A stretch of DNA of 64,000 nt from Microbacterium sp. USTB-Y (GCF_023703415.1 NZ_JAGMTU010000001.1:310001-374000); one strand, 5' to 3'; shown: positions 51,321 through 59,751, counted from the stretch's first letter. Numbers and translations: made by a program. Notes: generated by a model not told the origin, from the sequence alone.

Positions 51321-51962
51321 TCAGGCCGCAGCCTTCGCGTCGTTGCTGCTCAGCACGCGGAACAGCACGGCCGCGACCGCGGCACCGACCAGCGGAGCCA
51401 CGATGTACAGCCACAGGTTCGCCCAGTCGAACTGGCCGCTGATGGACAGACCCAGCGCGACGGCGGGGTTGAAGCCGCCGCCCGAGATGCCGCCGACCGC
51501 GGTGGCGCCCACGAAGACCGTTCCACCGATGGCCAGGCCGTAGAAGGAGTTGTTCTCGTTGTCCTTGGAGGTCGCGACGTTCAGGACGACCCAGACGAGC
51601 GCGAGGGTGACCAGCGCCTCGACGAGGAAGGCGGCGCCGAGCTCGATCTTGACTGCCTTCTCGGCGTGCGGCCAAACCGCGAAGCTCACCAGGGCGGCGA
51701 GCGCGCCGCCGACGAACTGGGCGACCACGTAGGCCACGAAGTCGCCGACGCCGATGGCGCCGCGGATCAGGGCGCCGAACGAGACGGCGGGGTTGAGGTG
51801 CGCGCCGGAGATGTGGCCCGCGGCGTACACGAGCACCATCAGCGTGAGGCCGATCGCCAGGGGGGTGAGCGGGCTGCCGCTGTTGACGGCGCCGATGATG
51901 CTGAACACGAACAGGAACGTGGAGATCGCTTCCGTGAGCGCCTTTCCAGCAATACCAGTCAT
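51321..51962 (-). CDS. MIP-family channel (aquaporin)
   Basis: A 213-residue aquaporin with six membrane helices and two half-helix boxes: HLNPAV (NPA at 57-59) and FNPAVAL (NPA at 165-167). In most aquaporins the second NPA is followed by Arg, which forms the selectivity filter; here it is Val168, so the pore should be less cation-excluding or have an altered substrate range. The protein is short, near the AqpZ minimum. It is monocistronic. Confidence 0.9.
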   Translation of the reverse strand: MTGIAGKALTEAISTFLFVFSIIGAVNSGSPLTPLAIGLTLMVLVYAAGHISGAHLNPAVSFGALIRGAIGVGDFVAYVVAQFVGGALAALVSFAVWPHAEKAVKIELGAAFLVEALVTLALVWVVLNVATSKDNENNSFYGLAIGGTVFVGATAVGGISGGGFNPAVALGLSISGQFDWANLWLYIVAPLVGAAVAAVLFRVLSSNDAKAAA

Positions 51963-52111
51963 TTCGAATGCCTTTTCTGTCAGGTCGAGGGTGGGGGCGG
52001 AGATTCCCGCACGCCGGCCGGCGCACCCTGGATTGCCGGCCCAGAATACCGGGTTCCTGTCAATCTGCTGGGAACCGACGCTGCATTCCGTGGGATCAAG
52101 GCGGGAAACTC

Positions 52112-52140
52112 TTGACCCCGAGGCGAGATCATCCTACGAT
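52112..52140 (+). promoter_or_regulatory. Strong sigma-A-type promoter upstream of a 59-aa ORF
   Basis: TTGACC (52112-52117), exactly 17 nt, then TACGAT (52135-52140). The following 50-nt leader is AT-rich and contains ATTCC-N7-GGAAT (52160-52176 region), a possible operator. Confidence 0.55.
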
Positions 52141-52196
52141 TTCATTATCCGGTAGATCAATTCCACTATTCGGAATATAGCGCGAGAGAAGAGGCG

Positions 52197-52376
52197 ATGA
52201 TGCCGCAGACCCCCGACACCCAGGACCACCGCCCGGCACACGGCGACGCCACTCAGCGCCGTGCCGCGATCTACCCGCTCATCGACGTCGACCCGGATTT
52301 CCATCTCCCCGCCCGGCGCGAAGGCGCGCTGACGCGGATGCTGGTCGCCTTGCGGATCCTGCCCCAGGCATCCTGA
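52197..52376 (+). CDS. Small hypothetical protein (59 aa)
   Basis: An ORF of 59 residues (MMPQTPDTQDHRPAHG... ending RMLVALRILPQAS), too short for most gene finders. It has an AGAAGAGG ribosome-site-like stretch 2-9 nt upstream and a well-spaced promoter 57 nt upstream. The N-terminal third is polar and His/Asp rich; the C-terminal third could form one amphipathic helix. There is no signal peptide. Possible alternatives are a remnant of a longer gene or a regulatory leader. No function is assigned. Confidence 0.5.
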   Translation: MMPQTPDTQDHRPAHGDATQRRAAIYPLIDVDPDFHLPARREGALTRMLVALRILPQAS

Positions 52377-52387
52377 CGGATCGCCCG

Positions 52388-52424
52388 CGCGGCGCGTGCG
52401 GCCGCACAGATCGCTCGCGCCGCG
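52388..52424. terminator. Bidirectional hairpin between the small ORF and the hydrolase gene
   Basis: CGCGGCGCG / CGCGCCGCG arms with an internal TGCGGCCGCA palindrome, between convergent genes. Confidence 0.55.
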
Positions 52425-52431
52425 TCGACCG

Positions 52432-53319
52432 TCAGGCCCGGGGGTCCAGCACGTCCCGCAGGCGCGCGGCGAAGCCGTCCGGATCGCTCGGGAAGCCCGG
52501 CTGCTCCGTGAACCCGCCGTGGTTGCTCGGGAACTCCGCCGCCGGGATCCCGACGACCGCGGCGACGGCACGCGCCGCACGCGCGGGCATCGTCTCACCC
52601 GATTCCACACCCGCGGCGATCACGAGGCGCTCACCCCGGGCCCGGAGGGCCTCCGCCTCGGGGACGTACGAGAGGATCGCCGGCATGTTGCGGAAGAGCG
52701 GATCCGTCCGGCTGCCGTCGTCCTCCGTCGGCAGGCCGAACATCGCCGGGTCCGGGGCGGGGCCGTCCAGGTAGCCGTCCGGCACGGCTCCGTCGAGCAT
52801 CACGAACTGGATGAACTTCGCCAGCGCCGGACCGGTGCCCTGGTCGGCGAAGGTGCGCTTAAGGTCGGCCGTCACCGCGAGCACCGCGTCGCGGTCGGGC
52901 AGGAACTCCGCAACCGGCGGCTCGTGCACGACCGCGAGGCGCACGTCTTCCGGGTGCGCCGCGATCAGCGCCAGCAGGTTCACACCTCCGCCGCTGGTGC
53001 CGAACGCGTCGACCGCACCGACGCCGAGCGCCGCGATGACGCGGTGCAGATCATCCGCGTGCTGCTGGACGGTGATGTCCGCGGTGCCCACCGGGTTGCG
53101 TCCAGCGCCACGCGGGTCATAGGTCACGACCGGGCGATCGCCGAAGTGCCCGGCCAGGATCTGGAACCCCGTCGCGTCCATCGGCGCCCCGAACAGGAAC
53201 AGCGCGGGACGCTCCGCCGTCGCCGCGGCCAGATCGCCGTGGACGTCATACGTGATCGCGTCATCCCCTTCTCCGACGGTGCGGGTGACGACGGTCCGTG
53301 CTGCACTGCTGTCCGACAT
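52432..53319 (-). CDS. Alpha/beta-fold hydrolase
   Basis: A 295-residue alpha/beta hydrolase. The nucleophile elbow is FGTSGGGVNLL (G-T-S-G-G form), an oxyanion strand region RPALFLFGAP precedes it, and a late NHGGFTEQ could provide the catalytic His. YDPRGAGRNPVG matches the conserved D-R-G loop. The substrate is unknown. GGAGGA precedes the ATG at 53319; an in-frame ATG 14 codons upstream would overlap a palindrome at 53341-53358 that looks like a repressor site. Confidence 0.87.
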   Translation of the reverse strand: MSDSSAARTVVTRTVGEGDDAITYDVHGDLAAATAERPALFLFGAPMDATGFQILAGHFGDRPVVTYDPRGAGRNPVGTADITVQQHADDLHRVIAALGVGAVDAFGTSGGGVNLLALIAAHPEDVRLAVVHEPPVAEFLPDRDAVLAVTADLKRTFADQGTGPALAKFIQFVMLDGAVPDGYLDGPAPDPAMFGLPTEDDGSRTDPLFRNMPAILSYVPEAEALRARGERLVIAAGVESGETMPARAARAVAAVVGIPAAEFPSNHGGFTEQPGFPSDPDGFAARLRDVLDPRA

Positions 53320-53340
53320 GCGGTCCTCCTGGAGATGAAA

Positions 53341-53358
53341 TACAACTGACTGGTTGTA
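53341..53358. promoter_or_regulatory. Palindromic operator candidate upstream of the hydrolase
   Basis: TACAAC-TGACTG-GTTGTA, perfect 6-bp arms with 6-nt spacer, TetR-type geometry, 22 bp upstream of the hydrolase start. No regulator gene lies next to it. Confidence 0.5.
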
Positions 53359-53425
53359 CATTACGGGTCTCCGGGTGCCGTCGCAAGAGTGCGCGGCTCC
53401 CCTCGCTGCACCGCGCCGCAGGAAC

Positions 53426-53431
53426 TACCGT
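53426..53431 (+). promoter_or_regulatory. -10 box TACCGT of the leaderless ligD-like gene
   Basis: TACCGT, 6 nt, then ATG at 53438. Confidence 0.5.
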
Positions 53432-53437
53432 GGACCC

Positions 53438-54661
53438 ATGGCAGCGCGAGCCGAGACGTTCATCGAGGTCGACGGCGCCGAGGTGCGCGTGTCGCATCCC
53501 GACAAGCTGGTCTTTCCGCAGGCCGGACTCACCAAGCTCGACATCGTCGAGTACTACCTCGCAGTCGCGGAGGGGGCGCTGCGCGGTGCGGGCGGACGCC
53601 CCATGGTGCTCAAGCGGTTCGTGAAGGGGATCGCCGCCGAGCCCTTCTTCCAGAAGCGGGTCCCCGCCCACCCCGACTACATCGGCACCGCGGTGCTGCG
53701 CTACGCGTCGGGCGGATCCGCCGAGGAGGCCGTCCTCAGAGACGCCGCAGGACTCGCCTGGGTGGTCAACCTCGGCTGCCTCGACCTCAATCCGCATGGG
53801 GTGCGCGCGGACGACCTCGACCATCCGGATGAGCTGCGCGTCGACCTGGATCCGATGCCCGGCGTCGAATGGTCGCAGATCGTCGACACCGCGTTGGTCG
53901 TGCGCGAGGTGCTCGGCGACTGCGGGCTCGTCGGCTGGCCGAAGACCAGCGGCTCCCGGGGCATGCACATCCTCGTCCGCATCCGGCCCGAGTCGGACTT
54001 CGCCACGGTGCGCCACGCCGCCGAGACGCTGGCGCGCGAGGTCGAGGCCCGCGCGCCCGGCCTCGCGACCGCGCGCTGGTGGAAAGAGGAGCGCGGAGAG
54101 AGCGTCTTCGTCGACTTCAACCAGAACGCGAAGGACCGCACCGTCGCCTCGGCGTACTCGGTGCGTCCGCTGCCCGACGCACGCGTGTCCGCGCCGCTCG
54201 CCTGGGACGAGGTGCGACTGCGCCGGCCGGAGGAGTTCACCGTGCCGACCGTGCGCGCCCGGTTCGCGGAGATCGGCGACCCGCACGAGGGCATCGACCG
54301 GACGGCCGGCTCGCTGACTGCGCTGCTCGCGCTGGCCGACGAGCTGGGGCCTGCCGACAAGCCGCCCCGGGGCGCGGATGGATCCGGGCGACGCGTCTCC
54401 GCGATGCCGCTCATCGAGATCGCGCGCACGAAGACGAAGCCCGAGGCGCTCGCTGCACTCGAGCGCTGGAGCGAGGCGCACCCGGAGATAGCGGCGCTGC
54501 TGCATCCCGCGGACGTCCTGGTCGACGGCATGCGCGGATCGAGCTCGCTCTGGTATCGCGTGCGCGTCAACCTGCAGCACGTGCCCGAGGAGCGGCGACC
54601 GCCGCAGGAGCCCCTGCTCGCCGAGTACGACCCCTGGGCTGGGAAGAGCTGGTCGGGCTGA
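53438..54661 (+). CDS. ligD: LigD-type DNA polymerase/primase domain protein
   Basis: A 407-residue stand-alone LigD polymerase (archaeo-eukaryotic primase fold). The start region VRVSHPDKLVFPQAGLTK is typical. Catalytic Asp residues are in VDLDPMPG (Asp136, Asp138), and KTSGSRGMHILVRI is the conserved nucleotide-binding strand. A C-terminal extension of about 110 residues (ARTKTKPEALAALERW) goes beyond the usual ~300-residue domain. It would fill gaps or add nucleotides in Ku-dependent end joining. No Ku, ligase or nuclease domain is nearby. Confidence 0.9.
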   Translation: MAARAETFIEVDGAEVRVSHPDKLVFPQAGLTKLDIVEYYLAVAEGALRGAGGRPMVLKRFVKGIAAEPFFQKRVPAHPDYIGTAVLRYASGGSAEEAVLRDAAGLAWVVNLGCLDLNPHGVRADDLDHPDELRVDLDPMPGVEWSQIVDTALVVREVLGDCGLVGWPKTSGSRGMHILVRIRPESDFATVRHAAETLAREVEARAPGLATARWWKEERGESVFVDFNQNAKDRTVASAYSVRPLPDARVSAPLAWDEVRLRRPEEFTVPTVRARFAEIGDPHEGIDRTAGSLTALLALADELGPADKPPRGADGSGRRVSAMPLIEIARTKTKPEALAALERWSEAHPEIAALLHPADVLVDGMRGSSSLWYRVRVNLQHVPEERRPPQEPLLAEYDPWAGKSWSG

Positions 54662-54725
54662 CACGGTCTCCGCGCACAGGTCGGCGCGACGGTGCGGCGG
54701 TGGAGGTGCAGATCAGGGGGCGCCC

Positions 54726-54756
54726 GTGTGCGGCCCGCGATCCGCGAGCCGCACAC
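54726..54756. terminator. Bidirectional hairpin between the ligD-like and Tat-substrate genes
   Basis: GTGTGCGGC / GCCGCACAC arms with inner CGCG pairing, 7 bp after the minus-strand stop. Confidence 0.7.
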
Positions 54757-54763
54757 AGCGATG

Positions 54764-55543
54764 TCACGGCACGCAGGTGCCCGACACGGTGAACGTGAGC
54801 GGTCCGATCCAGATGTTCTGGTTCGCCGGATCGACGCGCCCCGAGTTGTTGGCGTCGTAGGTGAGGGTGAAGGAGCTCAGGAGCGCCGTGGTGACCGCGA
54901 CGTTCCCCGCGGTGCTGTCCGGGGTGACCTCGGCGCTCGGCGCGCTCGTGGAGAGCCGCCACGGGCTGGCACTCGTTCCGCTGCCCTGCACCCATGCCGC
55001 GTTGTACGTCCCGGAGCCGACGGAGAGGGAGACCCGTTCCGCGCCGCCGAGGCCGTCCTTCGCCATGACGCCGTCGATGTCCTTGATCTTGTACGACAGG
55101 TCCGTAACGGTGTAGGGGTCCCCGTCCAGCGCGAAGGAGAACGTGACCTGCTCGCCCCCGTTCGCATTGGCGAGGGTGACCGTGTCCAGGGAGAGACGCA
55201 CGCTCGGCAGCGAGTCGCCGCCCTGCTGCTGGGTGTACAGCGTCAGGTTGTTCGGCTGGTTGATGGTCATGTTGGCGGCACCGTGCGGCGCGGCGGCGAG
55301 ACTCAGCGTGAAGTCCTTGCCGTCGCCGAAGAGGTTGGCCCAGGTGAACTGCGACGCCGTGGCGCTGGCCCGGGAGTACGTCGCGGTCGTCGTGCTGATC
55401 GTCTTGGTGCAGGCGGTCGAGGCCGCCGAGATGGGCGCCGCGACCGCCGACGCCAGGACGGGCACCGACCACGCCGCGCTCTTGACGAGCGTACGGCGCG
55501 AGAGGCCCTGGGACGGGCTGTGCTCTGAAACGAGCTTTTCCAT
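54764..55543 (-). CDS. Tat-exported hypothetical protein
   Basis: A 259-residue secreted protein. The N-terminus has a twin-arginine signal LSRRTLVKSAAWSVPVLASA (Arg16-Arg17) with likely cleavage after AAPISAA. The mature part is Thr/Ser/Asn/Gly rich, low in charge and has beta-strand periodicity (VTFSFALDGDPYTVTDLSYKI; SSFTLTYDANNSGR), as in beta-sandwich surface proteins. Two Cys residues, one near the mature N-terminus and one at the penultimate turn (SGTCVP), may form a disulfide. GGAAG precedes the ATG. No family was recognised. Confidence 0.8.
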   Translation of the reverse strand: MEKLVSEHSPSQGLSRRTLVKSAAWSVPVLASAVAAPISAASTACTKTISTTTATYSRASATASQFTWANLFGDGKDFTLSLAAAPHGAANMTINQPNNLTLYTQQQGGDSLPSVRLSLDTVTLANANGGEQVTFSFALDGDPYTVTDLSYKIKDIDGVMAKDGLGGAERVSLSVGSGTYNAAWVQGSGTSASPWRLSTSAPSAEVTPDSTAGNVAVTTALLSSFTLTYDANNSGRVDPANQNIWIGPLTFTVSGTCVP

Positions 55544-55705
55544 GCTGTGCTTCCTTCTCTCCCCCGAAGGTGGCGGGGACCGGGGTGTCTCCGCCATCAC
55601 GCAGAAGGAGTCGCCCCTCGAGAAAAGGTGACGAACCGGGGCGCCCGCACACTGGACACCACGAGGCCGGCGGCGTACAACAGTGCTCAGAACGGGGGCG
55701 TGCAC

Positions 55706-56536
55706 ATGGCCGACGACGCCGCAGCGAGGCTGTTCCGGGGCGGGGTGCCCGATGCCTACGAGCGGCTCATGGTGCCCCTGGTGTTCCAGCCCTATGCCGA
55801 CGACCTGGTCGCGCGAGCGGTCTCGCACACCCCGTCCGCGGTGCTGGAACTCGCGGCGGGCACCGGCGTGGTGACCCGCGGGCTCGCCGCCGCGCTGCCG
55901 CCGGAGAGCACACTCATTGCGACGGATCTCAACGACGGGATGCTCGCCGCCGCCGAAAGGCGCGGCGCGCCCCGCCCCGCGGGCGCCCGCCCCGTCGCCT
56001 GGCAGGCCGCCGATGCCCAGGCACTGCCCTTCGACGCGGAGTCCTTCGACCTGGTCGTCTGCCAGTTCGGCGTCATGTTCTTCCCGGACCGACCGGCCGC
56101 CCACGCGCAGGTGCGGCGCGTGCTGCGCCCCAGCGGCATCTCCCTGTTCTCGGTCTGGGACTCGATCGCGACCAACGCCGTCGCGCTCGCCGTCGACGAG
56201 GCGTATCGCCGGGTGCTCCCTGACGCACCGCCGAACGTGATCACGCGCGTCGCCCACGGCTACCACGATCCCGAGACCATCCGCGCGGACGCCGAAGCCG
56301 GCGGACTCGTCGTCGTCGCCCTCGACGAGGTGGAGCTGATCGGGGAGGCGGAATCGGCGGCGGCCGCAGCCGCCGCGATTCCCCACGGCACTCCCCTGCG
56401 TGCCGAGCTCGAGCCGTACGGGCCCGAAGTCAGCGATCGGATCGAGGCGATCACGGCCGAGCTTCTCGAGCAGCGCTTCGGCACCGGCCCGGTCCGCACG
56501 CCGATCCGGGCGTTCGTGGTCACGGCGCACCGCTGA
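55706..56536 (+). CDS. Class I SAM-dependent methyltransferase
   Basis: A 276-residue methyltransferase of the UbiE/type 11 group. SAM motif I is VLELAAGTGVVTRGLA, motif II region is IATDLNDGML, and LPFDAESFDLVVCQFGVMFFPD with VRRVLRPSG are motifs post-II/III. It would methylate a small molecule. The ATG at 55706 is preceded by GGGGG; a GTG two codons earlier is possible. The gene is alone. Confidence 0.9.
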   Translation: MADDAAARLFRGGVPDAYERLMVPLVFQPYADDLVARAVSHTPSAVLELAAGTGVVTRGLAAALPPESTLIATDLNDGMLAAAERRGAPRPAGARPVAWQAADAQALPFDAESFDLVVCQFGVMFFPDRPAAHAQVRRVLRPSGISLFSVWDSIATNAVALAVDEAYRRVLPDAPPNVITRVAHGYHDPETIRADAEAGGLVVVALDEVELIGEAESAAAAAAAIPHGTPLRAELEPYGPEVSDRIEAITAELLEQRFGTGPVRTPIRAFVVTAHR

Positions 56537-56611
56537 ACCCGGGGCGGCTCGGTTGCTCCATCGCCGCAGGTCCGACGACACCGAGGGGCACGAGTCCGCG
56601 GATACGAGAAA

Positions 56612-56631
56612 ACCCCCGGAATTCCGGGGGT
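56612..56631 (-). terminator. Intrinsic terminator of the tRNA-Thr/tRNA-Met transcript
   Basis: ACCCCCGGAATTCCGGGGGT followed on the minus strand by TTTTC, a classic GC stem plus U-tract, 10 bp beyond tRNA-Met. Confidence 0.85.
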
Positions 56632-56640
56632 CTCATTCGG

Positions 56641-56714
56641 TAGCAGGAGCGGGGCTTGAACCCGCGACCTCACGATTATGAGTCGTGCGCTCTCACCAAC
56701 TGAGCTACCCTGCC
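56641..56714 (-). tRNA. tRNA-Met (CAT), probably elongator
   Basis: A 74-nt cloverleaf: GGCAGGG acceptor, D-arm GCTC/GAGC, anticodon stem CACGA/TCGTG with loop CTCATAA (anticodon CAT), T-arm GCGGG/CCCGC. The 1-72 pair is G-U and the loop is of elongator type. A tRNA-Ile2 with modified CAT cannot be excluded without comparison. Confidence 0.9.
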
Positions 56715-56738
56715 GCACGGCATCCGATGGATACTGCG

Positions 56739-56810
56739 AGCCCCGAGTCAGGATTGAACTGACGACCCCTTCCTTACCATGGAAGTGCTCTGCCACTGAG
56801 CTATCGGGGC
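56739..56810 (-). tRNA. tRNA-Thr (GGT)
   Basis: A 72-nt cloverleaf with acceptor GCCCCGA/TCGGGGC, anticodon stem CTTCC/GGAAG, loop ATGGTAA (anticodon GGT) and T-loop TTCAATC. It lies 24 bp upstream of tRNA-Met on the same strand. Confidence 0.96.
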
Positions 56811-56919
56811 GTGCCGCCCGCGAGCGGGCAACCAGACGAGAATACCAAAGAATCCGCGCGCTACCGAATCGGCGCGGCTCCCGCGTCACACGGGCGTGTC
56901 CCGCGCCAATGCCGGCCGG

Positions 56920-57714
56920 TCAGGCGGTCTCGAGGATCCGGCGCCGCAGCTGCTCGACGACACCGGCGCCGCCCGCGAGATTCAGCCGGCGAGCCACATC
57001 ACGCCCCTCGGGACGACGGAACACCCCGCCCGCCTCCTGCACCAGCAGGGCACCGGCCGCGTAGTCCCACGGCGAGAGTCCGCGCTCGAAGTAGCCGTCG
57101 AGACGACCGGCGGCGACGTAGGCGAGGTCGGTGGCCGCACTTCCGCCTCGGCGCAGATCGCGCGCGATCGGCATCACCCGCCCGACGACGGCGAGGTCGC
57201 CGGCATGCGTGCTCGGGTCGTACCCGAAGCCCGTCGCCAGCAGCGCGCCGGCCGGGCCGGGCTCAGCGACGCGCAGCCGCGCCCCGTTCACGTGCGCACC
57301 CTCGCCGCGCGCCGCAGAGAACGTCTCGCCGACCACAGGCGACTGCACCACGCCGGCGAGCGCGGTCCAGGTGTCGGGGTCGCTTCCGCCCTCGACCGCG
57401 GCGATGCTCACGGCCCACAGCGGGATGCCGGACGCGTAGTTGACCGTGCCGTCGATCGGATCCACGACCCAGATGATGCCGGTGGTGCCCTCGCCTGCTC
57501 CGGACTCCTCACCGAGGAATCCGTCGCCGGGACGCTCCGCCGCGAGACGGGCGCGGATCAGCGACTCCACCTCGCGGTCGGCCTCGGTGACGATGTCGGC
57601 GAGCGTCGACTTGCTTGCGGCGATCGACACGCCCTCGTCGCGTCGTCGGCGCGCGAGCTCTCCCGCCTCCCGGGCGATGTCGACCGCGAGCTCGCGGAGT
57701 TCGACGGCGCTCAC
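56920..57714 (-). CDS. Inositol monophosphatase-family phosphatase
   Basis: A 264-residue IMPase-fold phosphatase. Metal-binding motifs are GEESG, the signature WVVDPIDGTVNYASG and the C-terminal SPWDYAAGALLVQEAGG. Substrates in this family include inositol phosphate, histidinol phosphate and NADP; actinobacterial members supply inositol for mycothiol and phosphatidylinositol. GTG at 57714 overlaps the stop of the upstream membrane-protein gene by 4 bp. Confidence 0.92.
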   Translation of the reverse strand: MSAVELRELAVDIAREAGELARRRRDEGVSIAASKSTLADIVTEADREVESLIRARLAAERPGDGFLGEESGAGEGTTGIIWVVDPIDGTVNYASGIPLWAVSIAAVEGGSDPDTWTALAGVVQSPVVGETFSAARGEGAHVNGARLRVAEPGPAGALLATGFGYDPSTHAGDLAVVGRVMPIARDLRRGGSAATDLAYVAAGRLDGYFERGLSPWDYAAGALLVQEAGGVFRRPEGRDVARRLNLAGGAGVVEQLRRRILETA

Positions 57715-58739
57715 GATGCCGACGAGGGTGCGGACGGCGGCGCCGGCGGAGCCTGCGGGAACCCGGTCATCTCGCTCGGGTGATCCACGCCCGACGGCCT
57801 GGCGTCGTTCAGGCCGTGCCCGCCGGACAGCGGGTCCGTCGGGGGCGAGGCGACGGTGGCGATCGCCGGGAATCCGGCGGGAGCAGCCGCGGACGCCGGG
57901 GGCTGCGGGAGCTGCCCGGGGATCGTCGCACCCGGAGACGGCACGCCCGTGTAGTAGGCGTTCCAGTCGGGAGCGCCGTCGGGAAGCATCGGCAGCGGGG
58001 TACGACCGTCGGCGAACGTCGGCCACGGCTGCGGCTGGCCCGCGAGCGGGGCGACCGCGGCGGGCGTCCCGTAGCCCCCGCCGACCGCCGTAGCGGGAGC
58101 GGGCCGCTTCGGAGCGAACAGGGCGTTCAGCAGCGGGATCAGCATCGTCCCGACGGCGGTGAGGATCGTGAGCGCGACGACGATCCGCCAGTACAGCTCG
58201 TCGTAGTGGAACGTGTGCGGGAACGTCAGGTAGAACACCAGCATCGCCACCAGGCCCGCGAGGAAGGCGTAGGTGACCCAGACGATCGCCCGGGTGAACG
58301 CGGTCTCATGACGGGCCGCCGCCTTCTGGAACAGGCGCACATGCAGCAGGGCGAGCTGCAGGATGCCGACCACGAGCACGAGCTGGAAGAAGCGCTCCAG
58401 CCCGGTGAAGTAGGCGAACGGGATGTCGTCGTCGGGCAGCCAGATCTTGACCGCGCCGACGAGCAGGGCGAGGATCCACGAGATCATGCTCAGCAGGGCG
58501 AGCCAGTCCTCGCGGTTCGGGGCGAGGCTGGCCTCGAGGATCGCGATCGCCGCGAATCCCGCGAGCAGCAGGATCGTCAGGAAGGCCCGGCCGATGAGGC
58601 CCTGCTGGTCGCCGATCAGCACCCAGACCACGCACACCAGCGCAGCCGCGATGAGCGCGCCGATCGCGATCCAGATGGCCCCGCGGATGAGCAGGGACGT
58701 GTTCGGGCCGGACTTCGCCGGCGTCGTCGTGTTCGCCAT
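57711..58739 (-). CDS. Polytopic membrane protein with Pro-rich C-terminal tail
   Basis: 342 residues. About seven hydrophobic helices fill residues 15-210 (first: IRGAIWIAIGALIAAALVCVVWVL), followed by a 130-residue cytosolic or extracellular tail rich in Pro, Ala and Gly (PQPWPTFADGRTPLP, PPASAAAPAG), likely disordered. The family is not recognised. It is coupled by 4-bp overlap to the inositol phosphatase gene. ATG at 58739 follows GGGGGA; an ATG nine codons upstream is possible. Confidence 0.82.
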   Translation of the reverse strand: MANTTTPAKSGPNTSLLIRGAIWIAIGALIAAALVCVVWVLIGDQQGLIGRAFLTILLLAGFAAIAILEASLAPNREDWLALLSMISWILALLVGAVKIWLPDDDIPFAYFTGLERFFQLVLVVGILQLALLHVRLFQKAAARHETAFTRAIVWVTYAFLAGLVAMLVFYLTFPHTFHYDELYWRIVVALTILTAVGTMLIPLLNALFAPKRPAPATAVGGGYGTPAAVAPLAGQPQPWPTFADGRTPLPMLPDGAPDWNAYYTGVPSPGATIPGQLPQPPASAAAPAGFPAIATVASPPTDPLSGGHGLNDARPSGVDHPSEMTGFPQAPPAPPSAPSSAS

Positions 58740-58851
58740 GGGATCCCCCGTCTGTCGTGCCTTCATCCTCGCATGCCGGGCGGAGGTGACCGGGGACGAG
58801 GCGGAGACGGTGGAGAACTGCTCGCTCGCGGCTGTTGTGCGGAGCGAGGCG

Positions 58852-59643
58852 TCAGCGTGCGGCCGAGCGACTCGCGAACGCAGCGATCAGGCCCTGCGCC
58901 TCGGCACCGTCGAAAGCGGCGGCGATGCTGCGCGCCTCCTCGTCCAACTGCCCGGCGAAGGTGCGCTCGGGGCGGGAGCGCACGAGACGCTTGGCCTGCC
59001 CGTACGCGCCGAACGCCCCGGCGAGCCAGAAGCGCGCGATCTCCTCGGCGCGGGAGCGGACCGCCGCGGCGATCGCCGCCGCATCGCCCTCCCCCACCGC
59101 TTCCGCCGCGATGCCCCACTCCACGGCCTCTGCGGCGGTCAGCATGCGATCGGTGAGCAGGAGCTGCAGCGCGCGCCGTTCGCCGACCGCGGCGGCCAGC
59201 TGCGCACTGACCGAGAGATCGGGTGTGAGTCCGATGTTGGCGTAGAGGCTGCCGAAGCGCGAGTCGGATCCGACGACCGCGTAGTCGCTCGCGAGCAGGA
59301 TCCCCAGGCCGCCGCCCGCGGTCGTGCCGTGCGCCGCGGCCACGACCGGCACCGATGAGGAGACCAGGGAGGAGATACCGGAGTGGATCACGTCGGCGAG
59401 GCGCTGGATGTCGGCGGAACCGCCGATGCCGGTAGCCATGTCGATGACGTCGCCGCCCGCGCAGAACGCGCGCCCTTCCCCCTCGATCAGGATCGCTCCC
59501 ACGGCGCTGTCGCGCACGGCCGCGGCGGTCGCCTCAGCCCAGGCGTGCGCGAGATCGGCGTTGAAGGCGTTGAGCCGCTGGGGGCGGTTCAGGGTGATCC
59601 GGGCGAGCCCGTCCTCGACACGGTAGAGCAGCGGCTCGGACAT
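58852..59643 (-). CDS. Enoyl-CoA hydratase/isomerase family protein
   Basis: A 263-residue crotonase-fold protein with FCAGGDVIDM and the oxyanion helix GTTAGGGLGILLASD. At the second catalytic position it has Asp (IGLTPDLSVS), as in PaaG-type isomerases, rather than the hydratase Glu. It stands apart from the phenylacetate cluster, so its substrate is open. GAGGGAG precedes the ATG at 59643. Confidence 0.88.
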   Translation of the reverse strand: MSEPLLYRVEDGLARITLNRPQRLNAFNADLAHAWAEATAAAVRDSAVGAILIEGEGRAFCAGGDVIDMATGIGGSADIQRLADVIHSGISSLVSSSVPVVAAAHGTTAGGGLGILLASDYAVVGSDSRFGSLYANIGLTPDLSVSAQLAAAVGERRALQLLLTDRMLTAAEAVEWGIAAEAVGEGDAAAIAAAVRSRAEEIARFWLAGAFGAYGQAKRLVRSRPERTFAGQLDEEARSIAAAFDGAEAQGLIAAFASRSAAR

Positions 59644-59751
59644 CGGACTCCCTCGGGATCGGCGGCGATCGTGCGGCGCTGGCCGCCCGATCAGCCTACC
59701 TGCGCGAGGCCGAAGCGTGGCACTGAGTATCAGAATGCATGAGTCTCAGGA

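Noticed and set aside
52197..52376. The 59-aa ORF as a known toxin-antitoxin gene
   Set aside because: No partner gene is adjacent and no toxin or antitoxin motif is visible.
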